NCBI GenBank assembly: GCA_037954235.1
Contig: JBBMOA010000002.1
Location: 2,957,051-3,021,050 of the forward strand
Direction: 5' to 3'
DNA length: 64,000 bases
Source of the DNA: Aulostomus chinensis
Taxonomy: Eukaryota; Chordata; Actinopteri; Syngnathiformes; Aulostomidae
The translations under genes and the position numbers were made by a program. Below the pieces are notes generated by a model. That model saw only the letters and a program-made list of their open reading frames with translations. It did no database searches and was not told where the DNA came from. Of this stretch, positions 21,586-34,682 are shown in pieces (position 1 is the first letter of the stretch; each line of letters opens with the position of its first letter).

Positions 21586-22790
21586 ATTATTATTCTTTCT
21601 TTCTTCCGCGACATCTTAAACGCTTAATTTGACCCCCTGAACATGCATGAAATTCGCTGAAATTTGGCACGCACGTCTGGTCCGGCGAAAAATTCGATAT
21701 TTAAAAAAAAAAATCTGGAAAAACTCAATAGCGCCACCTACAGAACTACAAAAGTAAAACAAAAATTGAATCATTATAACTGCTTGCACGAATGTCCCAC
21801 AGACATGGGACCAAGACCGTTGGACTCGTCTCATTAAGGCGAAAATTTCATACGCTCTGACCTCTCACCTATCTGCAACAGAATGTCCACAAATTGGACA
21901 AAACTGTCAAAATGAGGACTTTTGCTCCTCCCCGAACAAAATCTATCTCCTCCTAAACCGTAAATGGCATCGCTTCCAAACTTTCACACATTACTCTCCC
22001 AACTGTGCTGATTAAAAGTTGAGAAAAAAATTTACATAAGTTGCACGGTTTGGATTTTATAAGCCGTCAAAGTCGGGGAGACACGTTTTACGTTTTAATG
22101 GAAGTCAATGGGGAGGCCGTGTCCTCTCATGGTACATACTCTCGAACAAACGCTTGTCACGTCTACACTGAAACTCTCACAGCTTCACAAAACACACCAC
22201 TGGATTCCTCAGAAAAATCCCTACAAAAATATGGAATTATATTCCACTTCCAAGCAACAAATGCAGAGTTATTTGCTTTTCACACACTAAAAATGTGCAT
22301 TTTTTTGCTGCTCTCCACTCAGGCACAGATGGCAGAAATTTGTTTACTGTAGTCATGGAAACCAAAATTGGAGCTTCTCTGCCCTCATGTACATACTCTC
22401 AAACAAACACTTGTAGCTTCTAAACTAAGAGACTCACACCTTCAGAAAACACACCATTGAATTCCTGAGAAAAAACTCTACGCACTGATGTCTTTACATT
22501 CCACTTTTGACCAACATATGCTGAGTTATGACTGTGTTTGTCAGTAAAACTGCCAAATCCTCCTCTGCTCTCCACTCTGACACAGATGGCAGAGAGCGAG
22601 CAGAGAAGGGAGGGGCTCTTAAAGGGCCGGCTCTCAACTCTGCACTCGCACTGTGCAGCGAAGTGAGGCTCGTATCTCCTAAACTACAAGGCCTAGGGAT
22701 TTGCCGATTACACCGTTGGATTCGGGCCGGCGATCCGGCCGCGGTTAGGCGGGGGCTCAGGCCCTAACAACGCTGCTTGCAGCTTTAATT
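21586..22790 (+). mobile_element. D unit, subtype with TCTTCCGCGACATC
   Basis: Distinguished by GCGCCACCTACAGAACTACAAAAG and TTGAGAAAAAAATTTACATAAG. The same private variants occur in the D unit at 42591 (offset 20998), so the two are close relatives. The 257-bp repeat copies start at about 22133 and 22390. Type-2 3' end. Confidence 0.86.
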
Positions 22791-23010
22791 AGGGCCTGAG
22801 CCAGAAGGTACTTCTGGGCGAAGACCCTATTATGTTTCGAAGTCAGAGAGACACGAAGTCAGCGCTAAAAGCAGTAAAAACACACACTTAGGAACATCAC
22901 AGGCCTCTAAAAACATCACAGGAGGGTCCGGGGGGGGACAGGGGGGTGAGGTCCCCCATTGAAACCTATGGTGGCAAAAATTATATCTGAAATTGCTGCG
23001 TTTTTTTGGC
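22791..23010 (+). repeat. A module joined to D
   Basis: Standard A module ending GCTGCGTTTTTTTGGCTATT, then ATTCTTTCTTTC of the D body. The same TTTTTTTGGCTATT ending occurs at the first A module (about 2334-2348). Confidence 0.85.
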
Positions 23011-24213
23011 TATTATTCTTTCTTTCTTCCGCCGCGACTTTAACGCTGAATTTGACCCCCTGAACATGCATGAAATTCGCTGAATTTTTGTACACACGTC
23101 CGGTCCGGCGAAAAATTTTATATTTAAAAAAAAAATTTCACCAAAACTCAATAGCGCCACCTAGGGAGCAAAAAAACTAAAAAAAAATTGGGAGCGCTAT
23201 AACTGCTTGCACGAATGTCCCACAGACATGGGACCAACACCGTTGGAATCGTCTCATTAAGACGAAAAATTCATACACTCTGACCTCTCACCTATCTACA
23301 ACACAATGTCCACAAATTGGACAAAACTGTCAAAAAAAGGAATTTTTTACTCCCCGAACAAAATCTATCTCCTCCTAAACCGTAAATGGCATCGCTTCCA
23401 AACTTTCACACATTACTCTCCCAACTGTGCTGATTAAAAGTTCAGTAAGAATAATATACTACGCGCTCGGTTTGGATTTTATAAGCCGTCAAAGTCGGGG
23501 AGACACATTTCACGCTTACAATGGAAGTCAATGGGGTGGCCGTGTCCTCTCATTGTACATACTCTCGAACAAACGCTTGTCACGTCTACACTGAAACTCT
23601 CACAGCTTCACAAAACACACCACTGGATTCCTCAGAAAAATCTCTACAAAAATATGGTATTATATTCCACTTCCAAGCAACATATGCAGAGTTATTTGAT
23701 TTTCACACACTAAAAATGTACACTTTTCGGCTGCTCTCCACTCCTGCACAGATGGCAGAGATTTGTTTACTGTAGTCATGGAAACCACAATTGGAGGGTC
23801 TCTGCCCTCATGTACATACTCTCAAACAAACACTTGTAGCTTCTAAACTAAAAGACTCACACCTTCAAAAAACACACCATTGAATTCCTGACAAAAAACT
23901 CTACGCACTGATGTCTTTACATTCCACTTTTGACCCACGTATGCTGAGTTATGACTGTGTTTCACAGTTAAACTGCCAAATCCTCCTCTGCTCTCAGCTC
24001 TGACAGAGATGGCAGAGAGCGAGCAGAGAAGGGAGGGGCTCTAAAATGGCCGGCTCTCAGCTCTGCAGTCACGCTGTGCAGCGCACTGAGGCTCGTATCT
24101 CCTAAACTACAAGGCCTAGGGATTTGCCGATTGCACCGTTGGATTCGGGCCGGCGATCCGGCCGCGGTTAGGCGGGGGCTCAGGCCCTAACAACGCTGCT
24201 TGCAGCTTTAATT
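23011..24213 (+). mobile_element. D body of a complete A+D element
   Basis: D body with GGAATCGTCTCATTAAGACG in place of the usual GACTCGTCTCATCAAGACG; the stem bases stay paired. Minisatellite segment CTCTAAAATGGCC, a variant shared with 58998-60197. Type-2 3' end. Confidence 0.85.
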
Positions 24214-25423
24214 TTCTTATTATTATTCTTTGTTTCATCCGGGAATCTTTAACGCTTAATTTGACCCCCTGAACATGCATGAAATTCGCTGAAATTTTGC
24301 ACACACGTCCGGTCCGGCGAAAAATTTGATATTTAAAAAAAAAATTTCGCCAAAACTCAATAGCGCCACCTAGGGAGACAAAAAACTCGCAAAAAATTTG
24401 GAGCGCTATAACTGCTTGCACGAATGTCCCACAGACACGGGACGAACACCGTTGCACTCGTCTCATCAAGACGAAAATTTCATACGCTCTGACCTCTCAC
24501 CTATCTACAACACAATGTCCACAAATTGGACAAAACTGTCAAAATGAGGACTTTTGCTCCTCCCCGAACAAAATCTATCTCCTCCTAAACCGTAAATGGC
24601 ATCGCTTCCAAACTTTCACACATTACTCTCCCAACTGTGCTGATTAAAAGTTCAGTAAGAATAATATACTACGCGCTCGGTTTGGATTTTATAAGCCGTC
24701 AAAGTCGGGGAGACACGTTTCACGCTTACAATGGAAGTCAATGGGGTGGCCGTGTCCTCTCATGGTACAAACTCTCGAACAAATGCTTCTCACGTCTAAA
24801 CTAAAACTCTCACAGCTTCACAAAACACACCAGTCGATTCCTCAGAAAAATCTCTACAAAAATATGGAATTATATTCCACTTCCAAGCAACAAATGCAGA
24901 GTTATTTGCTTTTCACACACTAAAAATGTGCATTTTTTAGCTGCTCTCCACTCAGGCACAGATGGCAGAGATTTGTTTACTGTAGTCATGGAAACCACAA
25001 TTGGAGGGTCTCTGCCCTCATGTACATACTCTCAAACAAACACTTGTAGCTTCTAAACTAAAACACTCACACCTTCAAAAAGCACACCATTGAATTCCTG
25101 ACAAAAAACTCTACGCACTGATGTCTTTACTTTCAACTTTTGACCAACATAGGCTGAGTTATGACTGTGTTTCACAGTTAAACTGCCAAATCCTCCTCTG
25201 CTCTCCACTCTGACACAGATGGCAGAGAGCGAGCAGAGAAGGGAGGGGCTCTTAAAGGGCCGGCTCTCAGCTCTGCACTCGCGCTGTGCAGCGAACTGAG
25301 GCTCGTATCTCCTAAACTACAAGGCCTAGGGATTTGCCGATTACACCGTTGGATTCGGGCCGGCGATCCGGCCGCGGTTAGGTGGGGGCTCAGGCCCTAA
25401 CAACGCTGCTTGCAGCTTTAATT
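24214..25423 (+). mobile_element. D unit
   Basis: Starts TTCTTATTATTATTCTTTG with CATCCGGGAATC, a start variant shared with 50061. Directly follows a 3' end. Two 257-bp repeats. Type-2 3' end with GGTTAGGTGGGGG. Confidence 0.85.
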
Positions 25424-25870
25424 AGGGCCTGAGCCAGAAGGTACTTCTGGGCGAAGACCCTATTATGTTTCGAAGTCAGAGAGACACGAAGTCAGCGCTA
25501 AAAGCAGTAAAAACACACACTTAGGAGCATCACAGGCCTCTAAAAACATCACAGGGGGGTCCGGGGGGGGACGGGGGGTGAGGTCCCCCATTGAAACCAA
25601 TGGTGGCAAAAATTATATCTGAAATTGCTTCGTTTTTAGGGCCTGAGCCAGAAGGTACTTCTGGGCGAAGACCCTATTATGTTTCGAAGTCAGAGAGACA
25701 CGAAGTCAGCGCTAAAAGCAGTAAAAACACACACTTAGGAGCATCACAGGCCTCTAAAAACATCACAGGAGGGTCCGGGGGGGGACAGGGGGGTGAGGTC
25801 CCCCATTGAAACCTATGGTGGCAAAAATTATATCTGAAATTGCTGCGTTTTTTTCTTCTTCTTCTTATTA
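25424..25870 (+). repeat. Two A modules, the second joined to D
   Basis: Copies at 25424-25637 and 25638-25870. The second ends in TTTTTTTCTTCTTCTTCTTATT, an interrupted CTT/ATT tract, before the D body. The same ending occurs at 57325-57350. Confidence 0.85.
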
Positions 25871-27055
25871 TTCTTTCCGGTTCCGCCGCCAAAAAAACCC
25901 TTAATTACACCCCCTGAACATGCATGAAATTCGCTGAATTTTTGCACGCACGTCCGGTCCGGCGAAAAATTTTATATTTTAAAAAAAAATTTAACGCAAA
26001 ACTCAACAGCGCCACCTAGCAAGCCAAAAACACGTTTACGTCAATAACTTCCCCGAGGAATGTCCCACAGACATGGGACCAACACCGCTGGATTCGTCTC
26101 ATCAAGACGAAAAGTTCGTACACTCTGACCCCTGACCTAACTCCAACAGGATGTCCACAATTTGGACACAAACGTCCAATTTTTCACCATCGCACCCTCC
26201 GAACAAAATCTATCTCCTCCTAAACCGTAAATGGTATCGCTTCCAAACTTTCACACATTACTCTCCCGACTGTGCTGATTAAAAGTTCAGTAAGAATAAT
26301 ATACTACGCGCTCGGTTTGGATTTTATAAGCCGTCAAAGTTGCGACAAAAATTCACGTTATAATGGAAGTCTATGGGGAGAGCGTGTCCTCTCATTGTAC
26401 ATACTCTCGAACAAACGCTTGTCACGTCTACACTGAACCTCTCAAAGCTTCACAAAACACACCACTGGATTCCTCAGAAAAATCTCTACAAAAATATGGA
26501 ATTATATTTCACTTCCAAGAAAGAAAAGCAGAGTTATTTGCTTTTCACACACTAAAAATGTACACTTTTTAGCTGCTCTCCACTCAGGCACAGATGGCAG
26601 AGATTTGTTTACTGTAGTCATGGAAACCACAATTGCAGCTTCTCTGCCCTCATGTACATACTCTCAAACAAACACTTGTAGCTTCTAAACTAAAACACTC
26701 ACACCTTCAAAAAGCACACCATTGAATTCCTGACAAAAAACTCTACGCACTGATGTCTTTACATTGCACTTTTGACCAACATATGCTGAGTTATGACTGT
26801 GTTTGTCAGTAAAACTGCCAAATCCTCCTCTGCTCTCCACTCTGACACAGATGGCAGAGAGCGAGCAGAGAAGGGAGGGGCTCTTAAAGGGCCGGCTCTC
26901 AGCTCTGCTCTCGCACTGTGCAGCGCACTGAGGCTCGTATCTCCTAAACTACAAGGCCTAGGGATTTGCCGATTACACCGTTGGATTCGGGCCGGCGATC
27001 CGGCCGCGGTTAGGCGGGGGCTCAGGCCCTAACAACGCTGCTTGCAGCTTTAATT
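25871..27055 (+). mobile_element. D body, TTCCGGTTCCGCC subtype
   Basis: Body subtype marked by TTCCGGTTCCGCCGCCAAAAAA, CAACAGCGCCACCTAGCAAG and GTTTACGTCAATAACTTCCC, shared with 32229 and partly with 39502. GCGACAAAAATTCACG replaces GGGGAGACACG. Type-2 3' end, then (TTA)n. Confidence 0.85.
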
Positions 27056-27066
27056 TTATTATTATT

Positions 27067-27282
27067 AGGGCCTGAGCCAGAAGGTACTTCTGGGCGAAGA
27101 CCCTATTATGTTTCGAAGTCAGAGAGACACGAAGTCAGCGCTAAAAGCAGTAAAAACACACACTTAGGAGCATCACAGGCCTCTAAAAACATCACAGGGG
27201 GGTCCGGGGGGGGACAGGGGGGTGAGGTCCCCCATTGAAACCTATGGTGGCAAAAATTATATCTGAAATTGCTCCGTTTTTT
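27067..27282 (+). repeat. Solo A module, first of the duplicated block
   Basis: Counterpart of 6925-7140 at offset 20142. The joint to its left, (TTATT)n, differs from the joint at 6925, so the block edge lies here. Confidence 0.87.
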
Positions 27283-28330
27283 AGGGCCTGAGCCAGTCCC
27301 TGGCGAAGACCCTATTATGTTTCGAAGTCACACTCGCCACTTCAAAAGTAAATTTGACCCCCTAAACATGCATGAAAACTCACCAAATTTGGTAAGCACA
27401 TCGGGTGCGGCAAAAAATTCGATAATTAAAAAAAAAAGAGGCGCTCTACTCAATAGCGCCACCTACATACACAAAAAACCACGCCACAGACTGTAGGAAT
27501 GTCCTACAGACATGGGACAAACACCATTGAACTCGTCTCATCAAGACGGATAAATCATACACTCACACCCCTGACCTAACTGTAACAGGATGTCCACAAT
27601 TTGGACACGAATGTCTAATTTTGGACAATTTTGCGCCCCGAACAAAATCTATCTCCTCCTAAAGCGTAAATGCCAGGGCTTCCAAACTTTCACACATTAC
27701 TCTCCCAACTGTGCTGATTAAAAGTTGTTCAAGGTTAATATACTACGCGCTCGGTTTGGATTTTATGAGCCGTCAAAGTGGGGGAGACACTTTTCGCCTT
27801 ACAATGGAAGTCTATGGGGAGAGCGTGTCCTCTCAGGGTACATACTCTCAAACAAATGCTTCTCACATCTACACCATACATTCCACAGCTTTTAAAAACA
27901 CACCACTGTATTCCTGACAAAAATCCCTACAAAAATATGGTATTTTGTGTGACTTTTGACCAACGTATGCCGACTTATTCACCTTTTACACACTACATTT
28001 CTCTGAATCCTCCACTCTCTCCACTCTAGCACAGATCAGACACAGTGCAGCGGGGGAGGGGTTCTTAAAGGGCCAGCTGGCAGCTCTGCTCTCAGCTCTG
28101 CTCTCAGCTCTGACAGAGATGGCAGAGAGCGAGCAGAGAAGGGAGGGGCTCTTAAAGGGCCGGCTCTCAGCTCTGCACTCACACTGTGCAGCGCACTGAG
28201 GCTCGTATCTCCTCAACTACAAGGCCTAGGGATTTGCCGATTACACCGTTGGATTGGGGCCGGTGTCAAGGACGCGGCCGTAGGCCGCGCGGGGGCTCAG
28301 GCCCTAACAACGCTGCTTGCAGCTTTAATT
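27283..28330 (+). mobile_element. B unit (1048 bp), duplicate
   Basis: Same length as 7141-8188 and identical in all stretches compared, including ATCGGGTGCGGC and CTAAAGCGTAAATGCC. Confidence 0.88.
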
Positions 28331-29854
28331 AGGGCCTGAGCCAGAAGGTACTTCTGGCGAAGACCCTATTATGTTTGCTCGGCAGAGCAACACATTAGCA
28401 GCACTAAAAACACTAAAAACACACACTAAACAGTGTCCCAGGCCCCCCCAACACCCATGAGGCAACTGGGCCAGACGGCCCGGAGCCAGTTTTCACATAC
28501 ACACCCATTCAAAACCTGGTATTATACTGTTCTTGCTCTCAATGAGTGCGCGCTATATGCGCATAATGCGCATAACGCGCATAATCTAATTTGACCCCCT
28601 GAACATGCATGAAATTCGCTGAAATTTGGCACAATCGTTCGGTATGTCTCAACATTCACTAATCAAAAACAAAAACGCCACTAAAGTCTATAGCGCCACC
28701 TAGGGAGCCACACAAAAAAAAGATAATTTTTTTTAATTTCGCGCGCTATAACTCCTCACACAAAACTCCCACAGACATGGGACCAACACCGTTGGACTCG
28801 TCTCATCAAGACGAACAATTCTTACACTCTGACCCCTCACCTATCTCCAACAGAATGTCCACAAATTGGACAAAACTGTCAAAATCAGGACTTTTTTTAC
28901 TCCCCGAACAAAATCTATCTCCTCCTAAACCGTAAATGCCAGGGCTTCCAAACTTTCACACATTACTCTCCCAACTGTGCTGATTAAAAGTTCAGTAAGA
29001 ATAATATACTACGCGCTCGGTTTGGATTTTATAAGCTCTCAAAGTGGGGGAGACACGTTTCACGCTTACAATGGAAGTCTATGGGGGGAGCGTGTCCTCT
29101 CAGGGTACATACTCTCAAACAAATGCTTCTCACGTCTATACCATATATCGCACAGCTTTTAAAAACATATCACTGTATTCCTGACAAAAATCCCTACAAA
29201 AATATGGTATTTTGTGTTACTTTTGACCAACGTAGGCCGAGTTATTCAGCTTTTACACACTACATTTCTTTTAATCCTCCACTCTCTCCACTCTAGCACA
29301 GATCAAAGAAAGTGCAGCGGGGGAGGGGTTTTTAATGAGCCAGCTGGCAGCTCTGCTCTCAGCTCTGCTCTCAGCTCTGACAGACATGGCAGAGATTTGT
29401 TTACTGTAGTCATGGAAACCAGAATTGTAGCTTCTCTGCCCTCATGTACATACTCTCAAACAAACACTTGTCGCTTCTAAATTAAAACACTCACACATTC
29501 AAAAAGCACACCATTGAATTCCTGAGAAAAAACTCTACGCACTGATGTCTTTACATTCCACTTTTGACCCATATATGCAGAGTTATGACTGTGTTTCACA
29601 GTTAAACTGCCAAATCCTCCTCTGCTCTCCACTCTGACACAGATGGCAGAGAGCGAGCAGAGAAGGGAGGGGCTCTTAAAGGGCCGGCTCTCAGCTCTGC
29701 ACTCACACTGTGCAGCGCACTGAGGCTCATATCTCCTAAACTACAAGGCCTAGGGATTTGCCGATTACACCGTTGGATTCGGGCCGGTGTCAAGGACGCG
29801 GCCGTAGGCCGCGCGGGGGCTCAGGCCCTAACAACGCTGCTTGCAGCTTTAATT
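28331..29854 (+). mobile_element. C unit (1524 bp), duplicate
   Basis: Counterpart of 8189-9712, and also matches 3797-5320. Type-1 3' end. Confidence 0.88.
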
Positions 29855-30736
29855 AGGGCCTGAGCCAGAAGGTACTTCTGGGCGAAGACCCTATTATGTT
29901 TCGAAGTCAGAGAGACACGAAGTCAGCGCTAAAAGCAGTAAAAATACACACTTAGGAGCATCACAGGCCTCTAAAAACATCACAGGGGGGTCCGGGGGGG
30001 GACGGGGGGTGAGGTCCCCCATTGAAACCAATGGTGGCAAAAATTATATCTGAAATTGCTCCGTTTTATTAGGGCCTGAGCCAGAAGGTACTTCTGGGCG
30101 AAGACCCTATTATGTTTCGAAGTCAGAGAGACACGAAGTCAGCGCTAAAAGCAGTAAAAACACACACTTAGGAGGATCACAGGCCTCTAAAAACATCACA
30201 GGAGGGTCCGGGGGGGGACGGGGGGTGAGGTCCCCCATTGAAACCAATGGTGGCAAAAATTATATCTGAAATTGCTTCGTTTTTAGGGCCTGAGCCAGAA
30301 GGTACTTCTGGGCGAAGACCCTATTATGTTTCGAAGTCAGAGAGACACGAAGTCAGCGCTAAAAGCAGTAAAAAAACACACTTAGGAGCATCACAGGCCT
30401 CTAAAAACATCACAGGGGGGTCCGGGGGGGGACAGGGGGGTGAGGTCCCCCATTGAAACCAATGGTGGCACAAATTGTATCTGAAATTGCTGCGTTTTAT
30501 TATTATTATTAGGGCCTGAGCCAGAAGGTACTTCTGGGCGAAGACCCTATTATGTTTCGAAGTCAGAGAGACACGAAGTCAGCGCTAAAAGCAGTAAAAA
30601 CACACACTTAGGAGCATCACAGGCCTCTAAAAACATCACAGGGGGGTCCGGGGGGGGACAGGGGGGTGAGGTCTCCCATTGAAACCAATGGTGGCAAAAT
30701 TATATCTGAAATTGTTAAGTTTTTTGGGTTATTATT
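29855..30736 (+). repeat. Four tandem A modules, duplicate
   Basis: Counterpart of 9713-10594 with the same four internal joints (30070/30071, 30284/30285, 30510/30511, 30736/30737) and the same G-run variants. Confidence 0.87.
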
Positions 30737-32003
30737 AGGGCCTGAGCCAGAAGGTACTTCTGGCGAAGACCCTATTATGTTTGCTCGGCAGAGCAACACA
30801 TTAGCAGCACTAAAAACACTAAAAACACACACTAAACAGTGTCCCAGGCCCCCCCAACACCCATTAGGCAACTGGGTCAGACGGCCCGGAGCCAGTTTTC
30901 ACATACACACCCATTCAAAACCTGGTATTATACTGTTCTTGCTCTCAATGAGTGCGCGCTATATGCGCATAATTCGCATAACGCGCATAATCTAATTTGA
31001 CCCCCTGAACATGCATGAAATTCGCTGAAATTCGGCACAATCGTTCGGTATGTCTCAACATTCACTAATCAAAAACAAAAACGCCGCAAAAGTCTATAGC
31101 GCCACCTAGGGAGCCACACAAAAAAAAGATAATTTTTTTTAATTTCGCGCGCTATAACTCCTCACACAAAACTCCCACAAACATGGGACCAACACCTTTG
31201 GACTCGTCTCATCAAGACGAACAATTCTTACACTCTGACCCCTCACCTATCTCCAACAGAATGTCCACAAATTGGACAAAACTGTCAAAATCAGGACTTT
31301 TTTTACTCCCCGAACAAAATCTATCTCCTCCTAAACCGTAAATGCCAGGGCTTCCAAACTTTCACACATTACTCTCCCAACTGTGCTGATTAAAAGTTCA
31401 GTAAGAATAATATACTACGCGCTCGGTTCCCATTTTATAAGCCGTCAAAGTCGGGGAGACACGTTTCACGCTTACAATGGAAGTCAATGGGGAGGCCGTG
31501 TCCTCTCATGGTACATACTCTCGAACAAATGCTTCTCACGTCTATACCATACATCGCACAGCTTTTAAAAACATATCACTGTATTCCTGACAAAAATCCC
31601 TACAAAAATATGGTATTTTGTGTTACTTTTGACCAACGTAGGCCGAGTTATTCAGCTTTTACACACTACATTTCTCTTAATCCTCCACTCTCTCCACTCT
31701 AGCACAGATCAAAGAAAGTGGAGCGGGGGAGGGGTTCTTAATGGGCCAGCTGGCAGCTCTGCTCTCAGCTCTGCTCTCCACTCTGACAGAGATGGCAGAG
31801 AGCGAGCAGAGAAGGGAGGGGCTCTTAAAGGGCCGGCTCTCAGCTCTGCAGTCACACTGTGCAGCGAACTGAGGCTCGTATCTCCTAAACTACAAGGCCT
31901 AGGGATTTGCCGATTACACCGTTGGATTCGGGCCGGTGTCAAGGACGCGGCCGTAGGCCGCGCGGGGGCTCAGGCCCTAACAACGCTGCTTGCAGCTTTA
32001 ATT
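30737..32003 (+). mobile_element. C unit lacking one 257-bp repeat, duplicate (1267 bp)
   Basis: Counterpart of 10595-11861, sharing the ACACCTTTGGACTC and TCGGTTCCCATTTTA changes and the 257-bp loss. The duplicated block ends with it: the next module is an A here and a D at 11862. Confidence 0.88.
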
Positions 32004-32228
32004 AGGGCCTGAGCCAGAAGGTACTTCTGGGCGAAGACCCTATTATGTTTCGAAGTCAGAGAGACACGAAGTCAACGCTAAAAGCAGTAAAAACACACAC
32101 TTAGGAGCATCACAGGCCTCTAAAAACATCACAGGGGGGTCCGGGGGGGGGGACGGGGGGTGAGGTCCCCCATTGAAACCAATGGTGGCAAAAATTTTAT
32201 CTGAAATTGCAAAGTTTTTTTATTATTA
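32004..32228 (+). repeat. A module joined to D
   Basis: Carries GTCAACGCTAAAAG instead of GTCAGCGCTAAAAG, and a longer middle G run. Ends GCAAAGTTTTTTTATTATT, leading into the D body. Confidence 0.85.
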
Positions 32229-33484
32229 TTCTTTCCGGTTCCGCCGCCAAAAAAACCCTTAATTACACCCCCTGAACATGCATGAAATTCGCTGAATTTT
32301 TGCACGCATATCCGGTCCGGCGAAAAATTTTATATTTTAAAAAAAAATTTAACGCAAAACTCAACAGCGCCACCTAGCAAGCCAAAAACACGTTTACGTC
32401 AATAACTTCCCCGAGGAATGTCCCACAGACATGGGACCAACACCGCTGGATTTGTCTCATCAAGACGAAAAATTCGTACACTCTGACCCCTGACCTAACT
32501 CCAACAGGATGTCCACAATTTGGACACAAACGTCCAATTTTTCACCATCGCACCCTCCGAACAAAATCTATCTCCTCCTAAACCGTAAATGGTATCGCTT
32601 CCAAACTTTCACACATTACTCTCCCGACTGTGCTGATTAAAAGTTCAGTAAGAATAATATACTACGCGCTCGGTTTGGATTTTATAAGCCGTCAAAGTTG
32701 CGACAAAAATTCACGTTATAATGGAAGTCTATGGGGAGAGCGTGTCCTCTCAGGTACATCGTGTCAAACAAATGCTTCTCACGTCTATACCATACATTGC
32801 ACAGCTTCAGAAAACACACCACTGTATTCCTGACAAAAATCCCTAACAAAATTTGGTATTTTGTGTTACTTTTGACCAACGTATGCCGACTTATTCAGCT
32901 TTTACAAACTACATTTCTCTTAATCTTCCGCTCTCTTCACTCTAGCACAGATCAAAGAAAGTGCAGCGGGGGAGGGGTTTTTAATGGGCCAGCTGGCAGC
33001 TCTGCTCTCAGCTCTGACAGAGATGGCAGAGATTTGTTTACTGTAGTCATGGAAACCACAATTGGCGTTTCTCTGCCCTCATGTACATACTGTCAAACAA
33101 ACACTTGTAGCTTCTAAACTAAAACACTCACACCTTCAAAAAACACACCATTGAATTCCTGACAAAAAACTCTACGCACTGATGTCTTTACATTGCACTT
33201 TTGACCAACATATGCTGAGGTATGACTGTGTTTCATAGTATAACTGCCAAATCCTCCTCTGCTCTCCACTCTGACACAGATGGCAGAGAGCGAGCAGAGA
33301 AGGGAGGGGCTCTTAAAGGGCCGGCTCTCAGCTCTGCAGTCGCACTGTGCAGCGAACTGAGGCTCGTATCTCCGAAACTACAAGGCCTAGGGATTTGCCG
33401 ATTACACCGTTGGATTCGGGCCGGCGATCCGGCCGCGGTTAGGCGGGGGCTCAGGCCCTAACAACGCTGCTTGCAGCTTTAATT
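32229..33484 (+). mobile_element. Mosaic D body, TTCCGGTTCCGCC subtype (1256 bp)
   Basis: The left part closely matches 25871-26370. From about 32750 it turns C/B-like (TATACCATACATTGCACAG, GCAGCGGGGGAGGGG), then D-like again to a type-2 3' end. Private change CATCGTGTCAAACAAATGC. Confidence 0.83.
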
Positions 33485-34682
33485 ATTCTTTATTTTTCCG
33501 CCGCCAATAAATCGCATAATTACACCCCCTAGACATGCATGAAATTCGCTGAAATTTGGCACGCACATCCGGTCTGGCGAAAATTTCGATATTCTGAAAA
33601 AATTTTTTGGCAAAACTCTATAGCGCCACCTACAGAGCAAAAAAACTAAAAAAAAAATAGAATCATAATAACTGCTTGCACGAATGTCCCACAGACACGG
33701 GACCAACACCGTTGCACTCGTCTCATCAAGACGAACAATTCATACGCTCTGACCTCTCACCTATCTACAACACAATGTCCACAAACTGGACAAAACTGTC
33801 AAAAAAAGGAATTTTTTACTCCCCGAACAAAATCTATCTCCTCCTAAACCGTAAATGGCATCGCTTCCAAACTTTCACACATTACTCTCCCAACTGTGCT
33901 GATTAAAAGTTCAGTAAGAATAATATACTACGCGCTCGGTTTGGATTTTATAAGCCGTCAAAGTCGGGGAGACACATTTCACGCTTACAATGGAAGTCAA
34001 TGGGGTGGCCGTGTCCTCTCATGGTACATACTCTCGAACAAACGCTTGTCACGTCTACACTGAAACTCTCACAGCTTCACAAAACACACCACTGGATTCC
34101 TCAGAAAAATCTCTACAAAAATATGGAATTATATTCCACTTCCAAGCAACATATGCAGAGTTATTTGCTTTTCACACACTAAAAATGTACACTTTTCAGC
34201 TGCTCTCGACTCAGGCACAGATGGCAGAGATTTGTTTACTGTAGTCATGGAAACCACAATTGGAGCTTCTCTGCCCTCATGTACATACTCTCAAACAAAC
34301 ACTTGTAGCTTCTAAACTAAAACACTCACACCTTCAGAAAACACACCATTGAATTCCTGACAAAAAACTCTACGCACTGATGTCTTTACTTTCAACTTTT
34401 GACCAACATATAAAGAGTTATGACTGTGTTTATCAGTAAAACTGCCAAATCCTCCTCTGCTCTCCACTCTGACAGAGATGGCAGAGAGCGAGCAGAGAAG
34501 GGAGGGGCTCTTAAAGGGCCGGCTCTCAACTCTGCACTCGCGCTGTGCAGCGAACTGAGGCTCGTATCTCCTAAACTACAAGGCCTCGGGATTTGCCGAT
34601 TACACCGTTGGATTCGGGCCGGCGATCCGGCCGCGGTTAGGCGGGGGCTCAGGCCCTAACAACGCTGCTTGCAGCTTTAATT
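33485..34682 (+). mobile_element. D unit, TTTTTCCGCCGCCAATAAATC subtype
   Basis: Starts ATTCTTTATTTTTCCGCCGCC after a 3' end. The CCCCTAGACATGC and GCCACCTACAGAGC variants are shared with 45708-46912 (offset 12223). Type-2 3' end, with the body variant GGCCTCGGGATTTG. Confidence 0.86.
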
